Source: Diploptera punctata
Lineage: Eukaryota; Arthropoda; Insecta; Blattodea; Blaberidae
NCBI GenBank assembly: GCA_030220185.1
Contig: JASPKZ010007249.1
Coordinates: 310,001 to 374,000, forward strand
Direction of reading: 5' to 3'
Length of the DNA stretch: 64,000 nt
Shown: one piece after another, positions 59,701 through 64,000 of the stretch
How the letters are laid out: each line of letters begins with the position of its first letter
Position numbering within the stretch: position 1 is the stretch's first letter
Made by a program: the position numbers and the translations under genes
Notes under the pieces: generated by a model
The model's input: the letters and a program-made list of their open reading frames with translations, nothing else
What the model was told of the DNA's origin: nothing
The model's database searches: none

Positions 59701-62597
59701 TCGCGATTTCAAGTTCATGGTGAACCCATCCTCAGTACCATTTTACCAACTGATGTTATGTCGATCCGAAGAACCTCTTCTTCTTCCCTCTATTGGTGGA
59801 CCGATGAACCTTTAGATCAGGTCAGAATTCGTGGGAATTTCAAAGTTTATAAGTTTTTCTTTGTTTTTCTGAATGTGGATTTTTTTTCACACTGTGAGTT
59901 CCTTTTGTTTATCTATTTGTTTAATTAGACTAGCTTTTGATTCAATTAGATGTTTTCAGACCAAGCATGAGCAGCTACTGCTGACTTTTCCACTTCTGCA
60001 TTTTTGACGTTTCTAAGATGTTCTTTCACCCTTGTTTTCAAATTTATTTATATTTTTTCTATATAAATTTTGGCACAATCCCTGCATTTGATCTCATAAA
60101 TTCCTGATTTGTTTTCTTCTTCAACTTTTTCATTTTTATTGGTTTTAATTATTCTATTAAGACTGTATTCGTTCTTCGGTGCCAATCTTATATTAAACTT
60201 TTTGAATTTTTTTTTTAAACTTGTAGTGTTTCAATGGATGGTAAGTGAATTTCTTGAATTCTATTTGTTCTGTTTATTTTGTAAGTGTGCTTTCATTAAT
60301 TAATTTTTCTCTTTTAAATTTATTTATTTTCTTGTATACCATATTTTCTTCATAACCGTTATCTATTACAACATTAATTATGTATTCTTTTTCTTTTTCA
60401 TAATTTTCTTTGCTCATAGGTATATCTACCAATCTATCCAATCAATCTATGTGTCAAACTATTGAATACTGCCTCTTTGTGAGCAAAATGGTTGAATCCT
60501 GAAGATTTAATATAGGAATTAATCACTATGAGGTTTAATTTCACCATATTTAATATAATTATCTGTCTATATGTGTATTCTTTCTGTATATTCCAAATTC
60601 TATCCTATTTTCTCCATTTCTTGTTAAATTAAGATCTAAAAATGGGATTTGTCTTTCAATTAAATTATTGTACTATTTTTTTCATCAAACCCGTTTTCTC
60701 TTGCTACTTCGATAATGTGTTCACAAAAGGATAGAAAAGTATAAGAAACAAAAACTGATCAACAAAAAATGAAAAAGAAAAACCACCTATGAAAAAATAC
60801 AGGAAATTCACATATCACCCTTGGGCACACAATAAATTCCAAAAGATATTTGAGAAGTTTAATATTAAATTAGCACTGAAAAATAATCACAGTTTAAATA
60901 AACTAATAAAAACCAACCAAAATGAAAAAAAACTGATAAAAATAAAAAATCAGGAATATATCAAATTGAATGTACTGGTTGTGAAAAGATATATATAGGA
61001 AAAACAAAAAGAAACCTGAAAATTAGAACCAAAGAACACATAAGAAATTTAAAAAATGGGGAAATAGAAAAATCTGCAGTTGCTGCTCATGTTTGGTCTG
61101 AAAAACATAATACAAATTCAAACACTAAATTATTAAAACAGTTGGAAAATGCAAAAGAGCTGACCATTTGGGAATAAATCTATATTCAGAAGAACAAAAA
61201 CAGATTTATAAATTTCGAAATATCGACTGAATGTGACCTCGTTTGGAGGTTCTTCGGCCAACCGCAGGAGGGAGCTGACATCGACATCCAGGGTTTACAA
61301 CATAAATCCAACCAGTCTGGACATGATGCTGAGGATGATTAGAAGACTAATCGAAACATGTTCAAGAACAAATCAACATTAAATTGAGGTAAGATAGTAC
61401 AGACTCAAAATAACTTGATTAAAGAACCTCAAAATATTACTTCATAAAATAAAACATTAATTACTTGTAAGGAGTTGGCATGCTACAAAATATGTGACAT
61501 CATTTACCATTTAAATGAGTTTGGCTGTAAGGTAACATTCCATATAAAACTAATGTCACACTAAATTCTTGGTTACATCCTTATTTGAGGGCAGTTTTCA
61601 ATCTTCAGAAAATATTCTACAAGGAGTTGAAGTGCATGTTACATATAATATTTAATTAATTTCAGTTATTATTTTTTTAAGATTTAAATTACAATTCTTT
61701 ATACCTCATCTCATATCCAATCTTCTAATTATTAAACTCCAAGCTTGACAGGCCTAGAAAGCTCTTGGCCTACCAGCTAGCTGCTGGCCTCACATCCACA
61801 TGTGTTAATCACAGAAGTAGACGATCATCTAGCCTGTGTAGGGGTGACATGTGGTCAGCTTGCTGGGTCCCCCAGCCATTATAGCTGGTCTTCTCAACCT
61901 GGAGTCGCTACTTACTGTAGCTACCCAAATGCCTCACCGGTCACATACTGGCCAAAATTCCATGAGAAAATTTCTTCCCCCAAGGAGACTCGAACCAGTG
62001 CAAGTCCCATAGCTCTGCGCCAAGGCTTCTTGCTTTAACCACTCGGCTATGGCATGGTACTGTCTTCTAATTATACTGGTTTCAAAACCTAGGTGGTTTC
62101 ATATTTAGTAATATCTTGACAAATGTTATGAACTGCTTCTTCAGTTCTTCTGAATGACATAACATTGGTCAAGATATTAACAAAGATGAAACTACCTAGG
62201 TTTTGAAACCAATACAATTAGAAGACTGAATATGAGGTGAGGTGTAAAGAATTTTAATTTAAATCTTAAATTTAACCTCATAGTGATTTTTCCTATAAAA
62301 GTTCAATACTAATTTGTTATTTTATTAAAATTAACATATGTACCAGTTCAGGTTGCATTAGTTCTTCCAGGTATGAAATACAGAGACGTCTGTCCCAATC
62401 ATCAGTGATATGGCCTCCATACATAATTTCACCAAATAAATACCGCAGATCTTCCCACGGAATTTTTGAATTGGCTTCTAGGTAATTGTAAAGAACAGAT
62501 ACACTAATGTTCAGATCACCTGTAAGAAAAATTATTGAAAATTAAATAAATAATACAGCATATATATATATATAGCATTTATTTTTCTTATCATACC

Positions 62598-62630
<33 letters not shown>

Positions 62631-64000
62631 TTTTCAATTTTGCTGAAAGTCATTATATCCCCAAATTATATACAGTTAATGTTGAAAAAAATAGTTCACA
62701 TTTTGCAGTAGATTTTAATTCAATAATCCCTTAGCAGTTTACCTCATAAGGTTACATTATCAAGTCCTGCACCATAGCCGAGTGGTTAAGGCACGAAGCC
62801 TTGGCGCAGAGCTGGTTCGAGTCTCCATGGGGGAATAAATTTTCTCATGGTATTTTGGCCAGTATGGGACCGGTGCCCACCCAGCATCATGAGGCATTTG
62901 GGTGGCTACAATAAATAGCGGCTCCAGGTTGAGAAAACCAGCTATAACGGCTGGGGGACTCGACATGCTGACCCCATGTCACCCCTACACTGGCTAGATG
63001 ATCATCTACCTCTGTGATTGACACATGTGTATGTGAGGCCAGCAGCCAGATGGTAGGCTATGGGCCTTCTAGGCCTGTCGCATCAGGAGTTAATTATTGA
63101 GTTACATTATCAAGTGACCTTCACAAATAACAAGAAAAGATGGAAATTAAATTAAGAAGTCCCTGACTAACATTTCAACCCCTAATCATAATTCATTTAA
63201 TTATAATTCTGATATAAGTCCTGCGCCGTAGCCGAGCGGTTAAGGTAGGGAGCATTGGCGCAGAGCTACGGGACTTGCGCTGGTTCGAGTCTCCATGGGG
63301 GAAGAAATTTTCTCATGGTATTTCGGCCAGTATGGGACCGGTGCCCACCCAGCATCGTGAGGCAATTGGGTAGCTACAATAAGTAGCGGCTCCAGGTTGA
63401 GGAACCAGCTATAACGGCTGGGGGACTCGACATGCTAACCACATGTCACCCCTACACTGGCTGTTGATCATCTACCTCTGTGATTGACACATGTGAAGGA
63501 TGATGATGATGATGATGATGATAATGATAAGGATGATGATGATGACCATATGATTTCGGGGACCGTTTGGGCCTTAAAGTTTTCCTGACATTTTTCTTAC
63601 AGGTGAGGAAAAACTCCGATAAAAACCTCACCCAGAAAAACTGCCCCAACCGGGGATCGAACCCGGGCTCGCTGCGTGACAAGGCAGCACGCTACCTTGA
63701 GACCACAGCGGTGGACAAAAGAAGTATGCTATTATATTAATTTATTATTTGAATATGAACTTAACAAGGATAAAATAACTATTTGATGATATTAAAATAA
63801 CCTAAGCTTTATAAAATAATTAATGGGTTATGACACTATGGGGTAAACTTCAATAAAATAAAAGTATGAATTGGAAATTTACACCTCATATGGAGATGAT
63901 GATCTCTGAAATATGTCCAGGATGAGAGGGTAATATTTCATGAGACAAAATGTAAAACTTCTAATTCATATTTTATAATATAACTTACCTACATTGAATG
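42163..64000 (-). CDS. Axonemal dynein heavy chain gene, last nine exons
   Basis: The minus strand carries the 3' end of an axonemal dynein heavy chain, the ATP-driven motor of ciliary and sperm outer arms. Nine exons (63989-64000 partial, 62344-62519, 59217-59295, 58547-58710, 54767-54949, 51886-52059, 51654-51802, 47348-47480, 42163-42324) join with matching phases. They give about 410 C-terminal residues ending [12 protein letters not shown]. Diagnostic blocks: [85 protein letters not shown] and [19 protein letters not shown]. They belong to the end of AAA6 and the C-terminal domain. Similarity points to the DNAH9/11/17 (beta-type) group, as recalled, without a search. The whole protein in this family is about 4,400 to 4,600 residues. 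Introns are filled with transposons. Confidence 0.95.
42407..43987 (-). mobile_element. hAT transposon in the last dynein intron
   Basis: CAGTGGCGGAG ends (imperfect inverted repeats) and the 8-bp duplication GATGCAAG (42399-42406 and 43988-43995) define 1,581 bp. The minus strand has a transposase remnant at about 43260-42990: [20 protein letters not shown], then a [19 protein letters not shown] block. The latter is typical of hAT transposases related to ZMYM-type proteins. Stops interrupt it. Confidence 0.92.
43996..44728. other. No gene seen; (TA)n at about 44302-44341
   Basis: Intronic AT-rich DNA with a TA microsatellite. Nothing else supported. Confidence 0.5.
44742..45004. mobile_element. 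263-bp foldback unit with opposed hammerhead-like motifs
   Basis: Flanked by the 13-bp duplication AGACACTATGTGA (44729-44741 and 45005-45017). It contains GGGAAGTAAACATTATGAGG, then two inverted arms (GTGAGTGGAGAACTTATTTT …). The minus-strand motif in the left arm has an intact core; the plus-strand motif in the right arm (44925-44953) has CTGAAGT instead of CTGAAGA. Confidence 0.87.
44844..44888 (-). ncRNA. Hammerhead-ribozyme-like motif, good stems
   Basis: CTGAAGA (44884-44878), stem II GACAA/TTGTC with loop GATA, GAAAC (44860-44856), stem III CC/GG, triplet GTA (44850-44848). Stem I TTGA (44888-44885) pairs fully with TCAA (44847-44844). Confidence 0.7.
45349..45395 (+). ncRNA. Hammerhead-ribozyme-like motif (PLE-B type), 5-bp stem I
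   Basis: Stem I AAGTA (45349-45353) with TACTT (45391-45395), CTGAAGA (45354-45360), stem II AAGC/GCTT, GAAAT (45379-45383), triplet ATC (45388-45390). It overlaps the end of a Penelope-like C-terminal remnant (about 45295-45380) related to 11335-11407. Confidence 0.7.
45440..46335. other. No gene seen
   Basis: AT-rich intron sequence. Confidence 0.4.
46340..46450. repeat. Penelope-type hairpin, decayed
   Basis: AGAATTCTTGAGAATATGTT is inverted at 46398-46417, with GAAACATGTTC kept but no CUGANGA. The boundary signature AACCTCATAGTGTTACTTCC follows. Confidence 0.65.
46595..46700 (+). repeat. tRNA-like repeat, family K
   Basis: GGTAGCTCAGTTGG and GGGTTCAAGTCTCGG, then a TTTTTTCTCTTCAAATATGG tail. 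It is one copy of a repeated family. Confidence 0.65.
46701..47340. other. No gene seen
   Basis: AT-rich intron sequence. Confidence 0.4.
47348..47480 (-). CDS. Dynein heavy chain exon
   Basis: 133 bp; acceptor CTTCATTGTCAG, donor GTAAGT. Reads [20 protein letters not shown], then [20 protein letters not shown]. Confidence 0.97.
47560..47825 (-). pseudogene. LINE C-terminal fragment
   Basis: The reverse complement matches the end of 16030-16460 (GATTGGAAAACATTGGCTCAG … GACCATGAACCTACAG), truncated. Confidence 0.75.
48313..48546. mobile_element. 234-bp foldback unit with hammerhead-like motif
   Basis: Flanked by TTATTTATGATT (48301-48312 and 48547-48558). The arms (TTGGTCTGGACATCTTACCT …) are close to perfect over about 100 bp. 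The family matches PLE-A 3' ends at 2336 and 61325. Confidence 0.88.
48452..48497 (+). ncRNA. Hammerhead-ribozyme-like motif, 6-bp stem II
   Basis: CTGAAGA (48456-48462), perfect stem II AAAACA/TGTTTT, GAAAC (48482-48486), loop AT, triplet GTC (48489-48491). The cis stem I is poor. The mirror arm on the minus strand has lost CUGANGA (it reads ACAAAGA). Confidence 0.6.
48560..49070. other. No gene seen
   Basis: The 91-codon frame at 48625-48900 spans poly-A and poly-G runs and looks spurious. Confidence 0.45.
49075..49350 (+). mobile_element. SINE M copy, 5' altered
   Basis: Matches SINE M from box B (GGGTTCGAGTCCCGG) to the 3' end; the first part of the head is missing. Confidence 0.8.
49351..50250. 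other. No gene seen; (TA)n near 49411-49429
   Basis: AT-rich intron. A short near-repeat of GTACATGTCACGT occurs at about 49822 and 49866. Confidence 0.4.
50261..50534. mobile_element. 274-bp foldback unit with hammerhead-like motif
   Basis: Flanked by ATTATCTCTT (50251-50260 and 50535-50544). The arms pair over GGTAGAATTT … ACTATAAACTAGTTTC. The left arm's minus strand has an intact core; the right arm's plus strand has CCAAGGA. Confidence 0.85.
50311..50353 (-). ncRNA. Hammerhead-ribozyme-like motif
   Basis: CTGAGGA (50350-50344), stem II AACA/TGTT, GAAAC (50323-50319), loop TA, triplet GTT (50316-50314), stem I ATA/TAT. Confidence 0.6.
51182..51411. mobile_element. 230-bp foldback unit, decayed hammerhead
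   Basis: Flanked by the 15-bp duplication AAATACTATACTGTA (51167-51181 and 51412-51426). The arms pair over TATATACGACTCACCTCATA. The right arm keeps a short stem, GAAAC, CTTG and GTT (51311-51322), but CUGANGA has decayed. Confidence 0.85.
51654..51802 (-). CDS. Dynein heavy chain exon
   Basis: 149 bp; acceptor TTGTTTCAG, donor GTAAGT. Reads [20 protein letters not shown] then [20 protein letters not shown] and ends in a split Thr codon. Confidence 0.97.
51886..52059 (-). CDS. Dynein heavy chain exon
   Basis: 174 bp, phase 0; acceptor TTTCTTTCCAG, donor GTTAGT. Reads [20 protein letters not shown] through [18 protein letters not shown] to TDFV. Confidence 0.97.
52060..53170. other. No gene seen
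   Basis: AT-rich dynein intron. Confidence 0.45.
53180..53570 (-). pseudogene. Penelope-like element 3' fragment (PLE-C)
   Basis: The minus strand reads [13 protein letters not shown] near 53530, the KEHLRNxKNGEI part of the GIY-YIG nuclease, then a Lys-rich frame. A decayed hammerhead-like segment (CTGAAAA … GAAAC … ATT) is at 53242-53210. Confidence 0.65.
53575..53720 (+). repeat. Family T tRNA-like repeat copy
   Basis: CCTAAATTAGCTCAGTGGTC and GGGTTCGATTCTCAG, followed by the T-unit text CTCTTTACCATTGATTACAA. Confidence 0.65.
53743..53780. repeat. (TA)n microsatellite
   Basis: Uninterrupted TA run. Another is at about 50838-50862. Confidence 0.95.
54048..54093 (+). ncRNA. Hammerhead-ribozyme-like motif
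   Basis: CTGAAGA (54053-54059), bulged stem II GGAAGG/CCTCC, GAAAC (54077-54081), loop CGCA, triplet GTT (54086-54088), stem I GG/CC. ATGAGGTGAA follows at 54111, as in the other units. Confidence 0.55.
54525..54650. repeat. Fragment of a Penelope-type hairpin
   Basis: CACCTCATATTAACTCTCTC and the boundary CCTCATATTGTGACTTCCTA are present. A minus-strand CTGATGA at 54577-54571 has no GAAAC partner. Confidence 0.45.
54767..54949 (-). CDS. Dynein heavy chain exon
   Basis: 183 bp, 61 codons in phase 0; acceptor TTCTTACAG, donor GTAATT. Includes [33 protein letters not shown] and [12 protein letters not shown]. Confidence 0.96.
55020..55367 (+). pseudogene. Jockey/R1-type LINE C-terminal fragment
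   Basis: The plus strand encodes [30 protein letters not shown] and [10 protein letters not shown]. This is the zinc-binding C-terminus after the RNase H domain in such LINEs. One frame change lies near 55160. Confidence 0.78.
55440..55810. repeat. Penelope-type hairpin and partial second copy
   Basis: TGAGTTGTATATTTTTACTC pairs with GAGTCAAAATATACAACTCA (55463-55593). A second right-arm copy lies at 55680-55800. GAAACTAGTC-like triplet regions persist near 55526-55535 (minus) and 55710 (plus), but the cores are decayed. Confidence 0.65.
55815..56000 (+). repeat. SINE N copy, first part
   Basis: GGAAATTTTAATTGTAGAAA onward matches 31060-31210. It is interrupted by the foldback arm and resumes at 56590-56745 (TTTTTTTGACAGGAGTAGGT). 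Confidence 0.65.
56001..56590 (-). repeat. Foldback element arm (GGCCGC-end family)
   Basis: Begins GGCCGCATGCAAATACATTA and runs to ATAGATTCGAGCC, equal to one half of 37905-39109. It has an internal deletion of the CGACATCTGCATTGTGCG part. Inserted in SINE N. Confidence 0.85.
56883..57023. mobile_element. 141-bp hairpin unit in the T array
   Basis: Flanked by ACATTTTTCT (56873-56882 and 57024-57033). It contains GGGAAGTAAACATTATGAGG and arms like 44742-45004, but the hammerhead part is deleted. Confidence 0.82.
57267..57655 (+). mobile_element. SINE C relative with poly-A tail, full length
   Basis: Head GTCCACCGCTGTGGTCTCG and box B GGGTTCAATCCCCG; the 3' half (GCCTCTCCTGGCACATC …) differs from other C copies. 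It ends in nine A. Duplication GCTTGGATGGGA at 57255-57266 and 57656-57667. Confidence 0.93.
58067..58267 (+). mobile_element. Family K unit, tRNA-like body with inverted tails
   Basis: Flanked by AAACATTTTTCT (58055-58066 and 58268-58279). CATATTTAAAGAGAAAAATT near 58109 is inverted at the right end. The tRNA-like body (58171-58245) has TAGCTCAAATGG and GGGTTCAAGTCCCGG. Confidence 0.82.
58547..58710 (-). CDS. Dynein heavy chain exon
   Basis: 164 bp; acceptor TTTCTTTTAG, donor GTTAGT. Reads [20 protein letters not shown], then [19 protein letters not shown] and a Gly/Thr-rich variable loop, ending PEEK. Confidence 0.96.
58790..59165. repeat. Inverted pair of family K units
   Basis: A minus-oriented tRNA-like copy (58820-58895) and a decayed plus-oriented copy (59095-59140) enclose a hairpin (TCTTATACATTCCAAT against ATTGGAATGTATAAGA). 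Same design as 13418-13812. Confidence 0.7.
59217..59295 (-). CDS. Dynein heavy chain exon
   Basis: 79 bp; acceptor TATTTTATTTTAG, donor GTAAGA. Reads [20 protein letters not shown] then GYHAYI, plus the first base of an Asp codon. Confidence 0.96.
59408..59640. mobile_element. Foldback unit with hammerhead-like motif
   Basis: GAAATTCATCGGAGAACATT pairs with the right end near 59626, and AATTCGTCTTTTTCACGATA with TATCGTG-like text of the right arm. The left arm's minus-strand core has two changes (CTGAGCA, GAATC); the right arm's plus-strand core is intact. Confidence 0.82.
59529..59572 (+). ncRNA. Hammerhead-ribozyme-like motif, good stems
   Basis: Stem I ATGG (59529-59532) with CCAT (59569-59572), CTGAGGA (59533-59539), stem II AACTA/TAGTT with loop GACT, GAAAC (59557-59561), loop TGCA, triplet GTT (59566-59568). 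Confidence 0.7.
59695..59739 (-). ncRNA. Hammerhead-ribozyme-like motif of PLE-B
   Basis: Stem I GGTA (59739-59736) with TACT (59698-59695), CTGAGGA (59735-59729), stem II GGTTC/GAACT with loop ACCAT, GAAAT (59710-59706), palindromic ATCGCGAT, triplet ATC (59701-59699). It sits in a dynein intron in the sense direction. Confidence 0.72.
59716..60722 (-). pseudogene. Penelope-like element, RT end plus GIY-YIG nuclease (PLE-B)
   Basis: From 60722 downward the minus strand shows the end of the reverse transcriptase (a [15 protein letters not shown] segment, [16 protein letters not shown]). Next come a linker with KKFTYHPL, the GIY-YIG nuclease ([16 protein letters not shown], then [13 protein letters not shown] and [10 protein letters not shown]) and a C-terminus reading [20 protein letters not shown]. 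The frame ends at a TGA (59718-59716) inside the loop of hammerhead stem II. There are several frameshifts. It is the most complete Penelope copy in the window. Confidence 0.87.
60723..61345 (+). pseudogene. Penelope-like element, GIY-YIG nuclease (PLE-A copy 2)
   Basis: The plus strand encodes [20 protein letters not shown], a frameshift near 60970, then [44 protein letters not shown], a stop, and [19 protein letters not shown]. The last codons (Asp-Ala-Glu-Asp-Asp-stop, TAG at 61339-61341) lie inside the hammerhead-like motif. It starts head to head with PLE-B. Confidence 0.86.
61325..61366 (+). ncRNA. Hammerhead-ribozyme-like motif of PLE-A
   Basis: CTGAGGA (61329-61335), perfect stem II GATTAG/CTAATC with loop AAGA, GAAAC (61353-61357), loop AT, triplet GTT (61360-61362). 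Stem I is TG/CA only. Confidence 0.62.
61672..62290. mobile_element. Foldback unit split by a SINE L
   Basis: AAGATTTAAATTACAATTCT at 61679 pairs with the text ending near 62270. The minus strand at 62118-62073 keeps GAAAC, CA, GTA and a 4-bp stem I (ATTA/TAAT), but CUGANGA reads CTAAATA. The SINE sits at 61733-62062. Confidence 0.75.
61733..62062 (-). mobile_element. SINE L copy
   Basis: Minus orientation; head CATGCCATAGCCGAGTGG near 62056. Duplication TCTTCTAATTAT at 61721-61732 and 62063-62074. Confidence 0.92.
62344..62519 (-). CDS. Dynein heavy chain exon
   Basis: 176 bp; acceptor TTTTCTTACAG, donor GTACAT. Begins with GT of the split Gly codon, then [18 protein letters not shown], and ends MQPEL. 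It covers the [13 protein letters not shown] signature. Confidence 0.96.
62560..62628. repeat. Two (TA)n microsatellites
   Basis: TA runs at about 62561-62574 and 62598-62626. Confidence 0.9.
62766..63100 (+). mobile_element. SINE L copy
   Basis: Head CCTGCACCATAGCCGAGTGG. A 15-bp duplication, GTTACATTATCAAGT, at 62751-62765 and 63101-63115. A short deletion lies inside the tRNA-like head. Confidence 0.93.
63217..63715. repeat. Chimera of SINE L and inverted SINE C
   Basis: SINE L (plus) runs from CCTGCGCCGTAGCCGAGCGG to GACACATGTG (about 63496). There it joins the GATGAT-rich 3' part of a minus-strand SINE C that ends GTGGAC at 63715. I find no target duplication. Confidence 0.8.
63840..63960 (+). 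repeat. Possible decayed Penelope hairpin piece
   Basis: ACACCTCATATGGAGATGAT and GAAATATGTCC resemble the unit ends with a decayed core. Evidence is weak. Confidence 0.3.
63989..64000 (-). CDS. Dynein heavy chain exon, 3' edge
   Basis: Last 12 bases of an exon before a GTAAGT donor (63988-63983). It reads x-Phe-Asn-Val plus the G of a Gly completed in the next exon. Confidence 0.85.
   Translation of the reverse strand, partial: HSM

Noticed and set aside
1..64000. CRISPR array, prokaryotic operon or phage
   Set aside because: Introns, SINEs, LINEs and eukaryotic gene families throughout; no regularly spaced direct repeats with unique spacers.

Overview
The window is a piece of a large, AT-rich, repeat-packed animal genome. 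Intron-interrupted genes, tRNA-derived SINEs, BEL/Pao, Penelope-like, pogo, hAT and mariner-type elements, and a TRPC-type and an axonemal dynein exon set all fit an insect, possibly a polyneopteran such as a cockroach or termite; the species is inference. There are no operons, CRISPR arrays or bacterial genes.

Host genes, all on the minus strand: (1) the 3' end of an axonemal dynein heavy chain gene, DNAH9/11/17-like, in nine exons between 64000 and 42163, with every splice phase consistent and a stop codon at 42165-42163; (2) one ankyrin-repeat exon of a TRPC-type cation channel at 1825-2050; (3) two isolated open exons with good splice sites, 17626-17768 (coiled coil) and 26396-26458 (unknown).

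Mobile DNA fills the rest. A BEL/Pao LTR retrotransposon (2823-8092, target duplication GACCC) sits inside a LINE and has lost most of its reverse transcriptase. Other elements with confirmed target duplications are a hAT element in the last dynein intron, a TIR transposon in a TA repeat, and at least five SINE families, some nested in each other. A 1.2-kb foldback element with GGCCGCATGCAAATAC ends occurs once complete and three times as single arms.

The most interesting system is a set of Penelope-like (GIY-YIG) retroelements and short foldback units (about 140-275 bp, 10-15 bp target duplications) that carry hammerhead-ribozyme-like motifs. I count 13 copies with CUGANGA, a stem II, GAAA, a tiny stem III and an NUH cleavage triplet. 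In two Penelope families the motif overlaps the last codons and stop of the element's ORF. Several lie in dynein introns, three of them in the sense direction. All carry one extra nucleotide between CUGANGA and stem II compared with the textbook motif, so activity needs testing.
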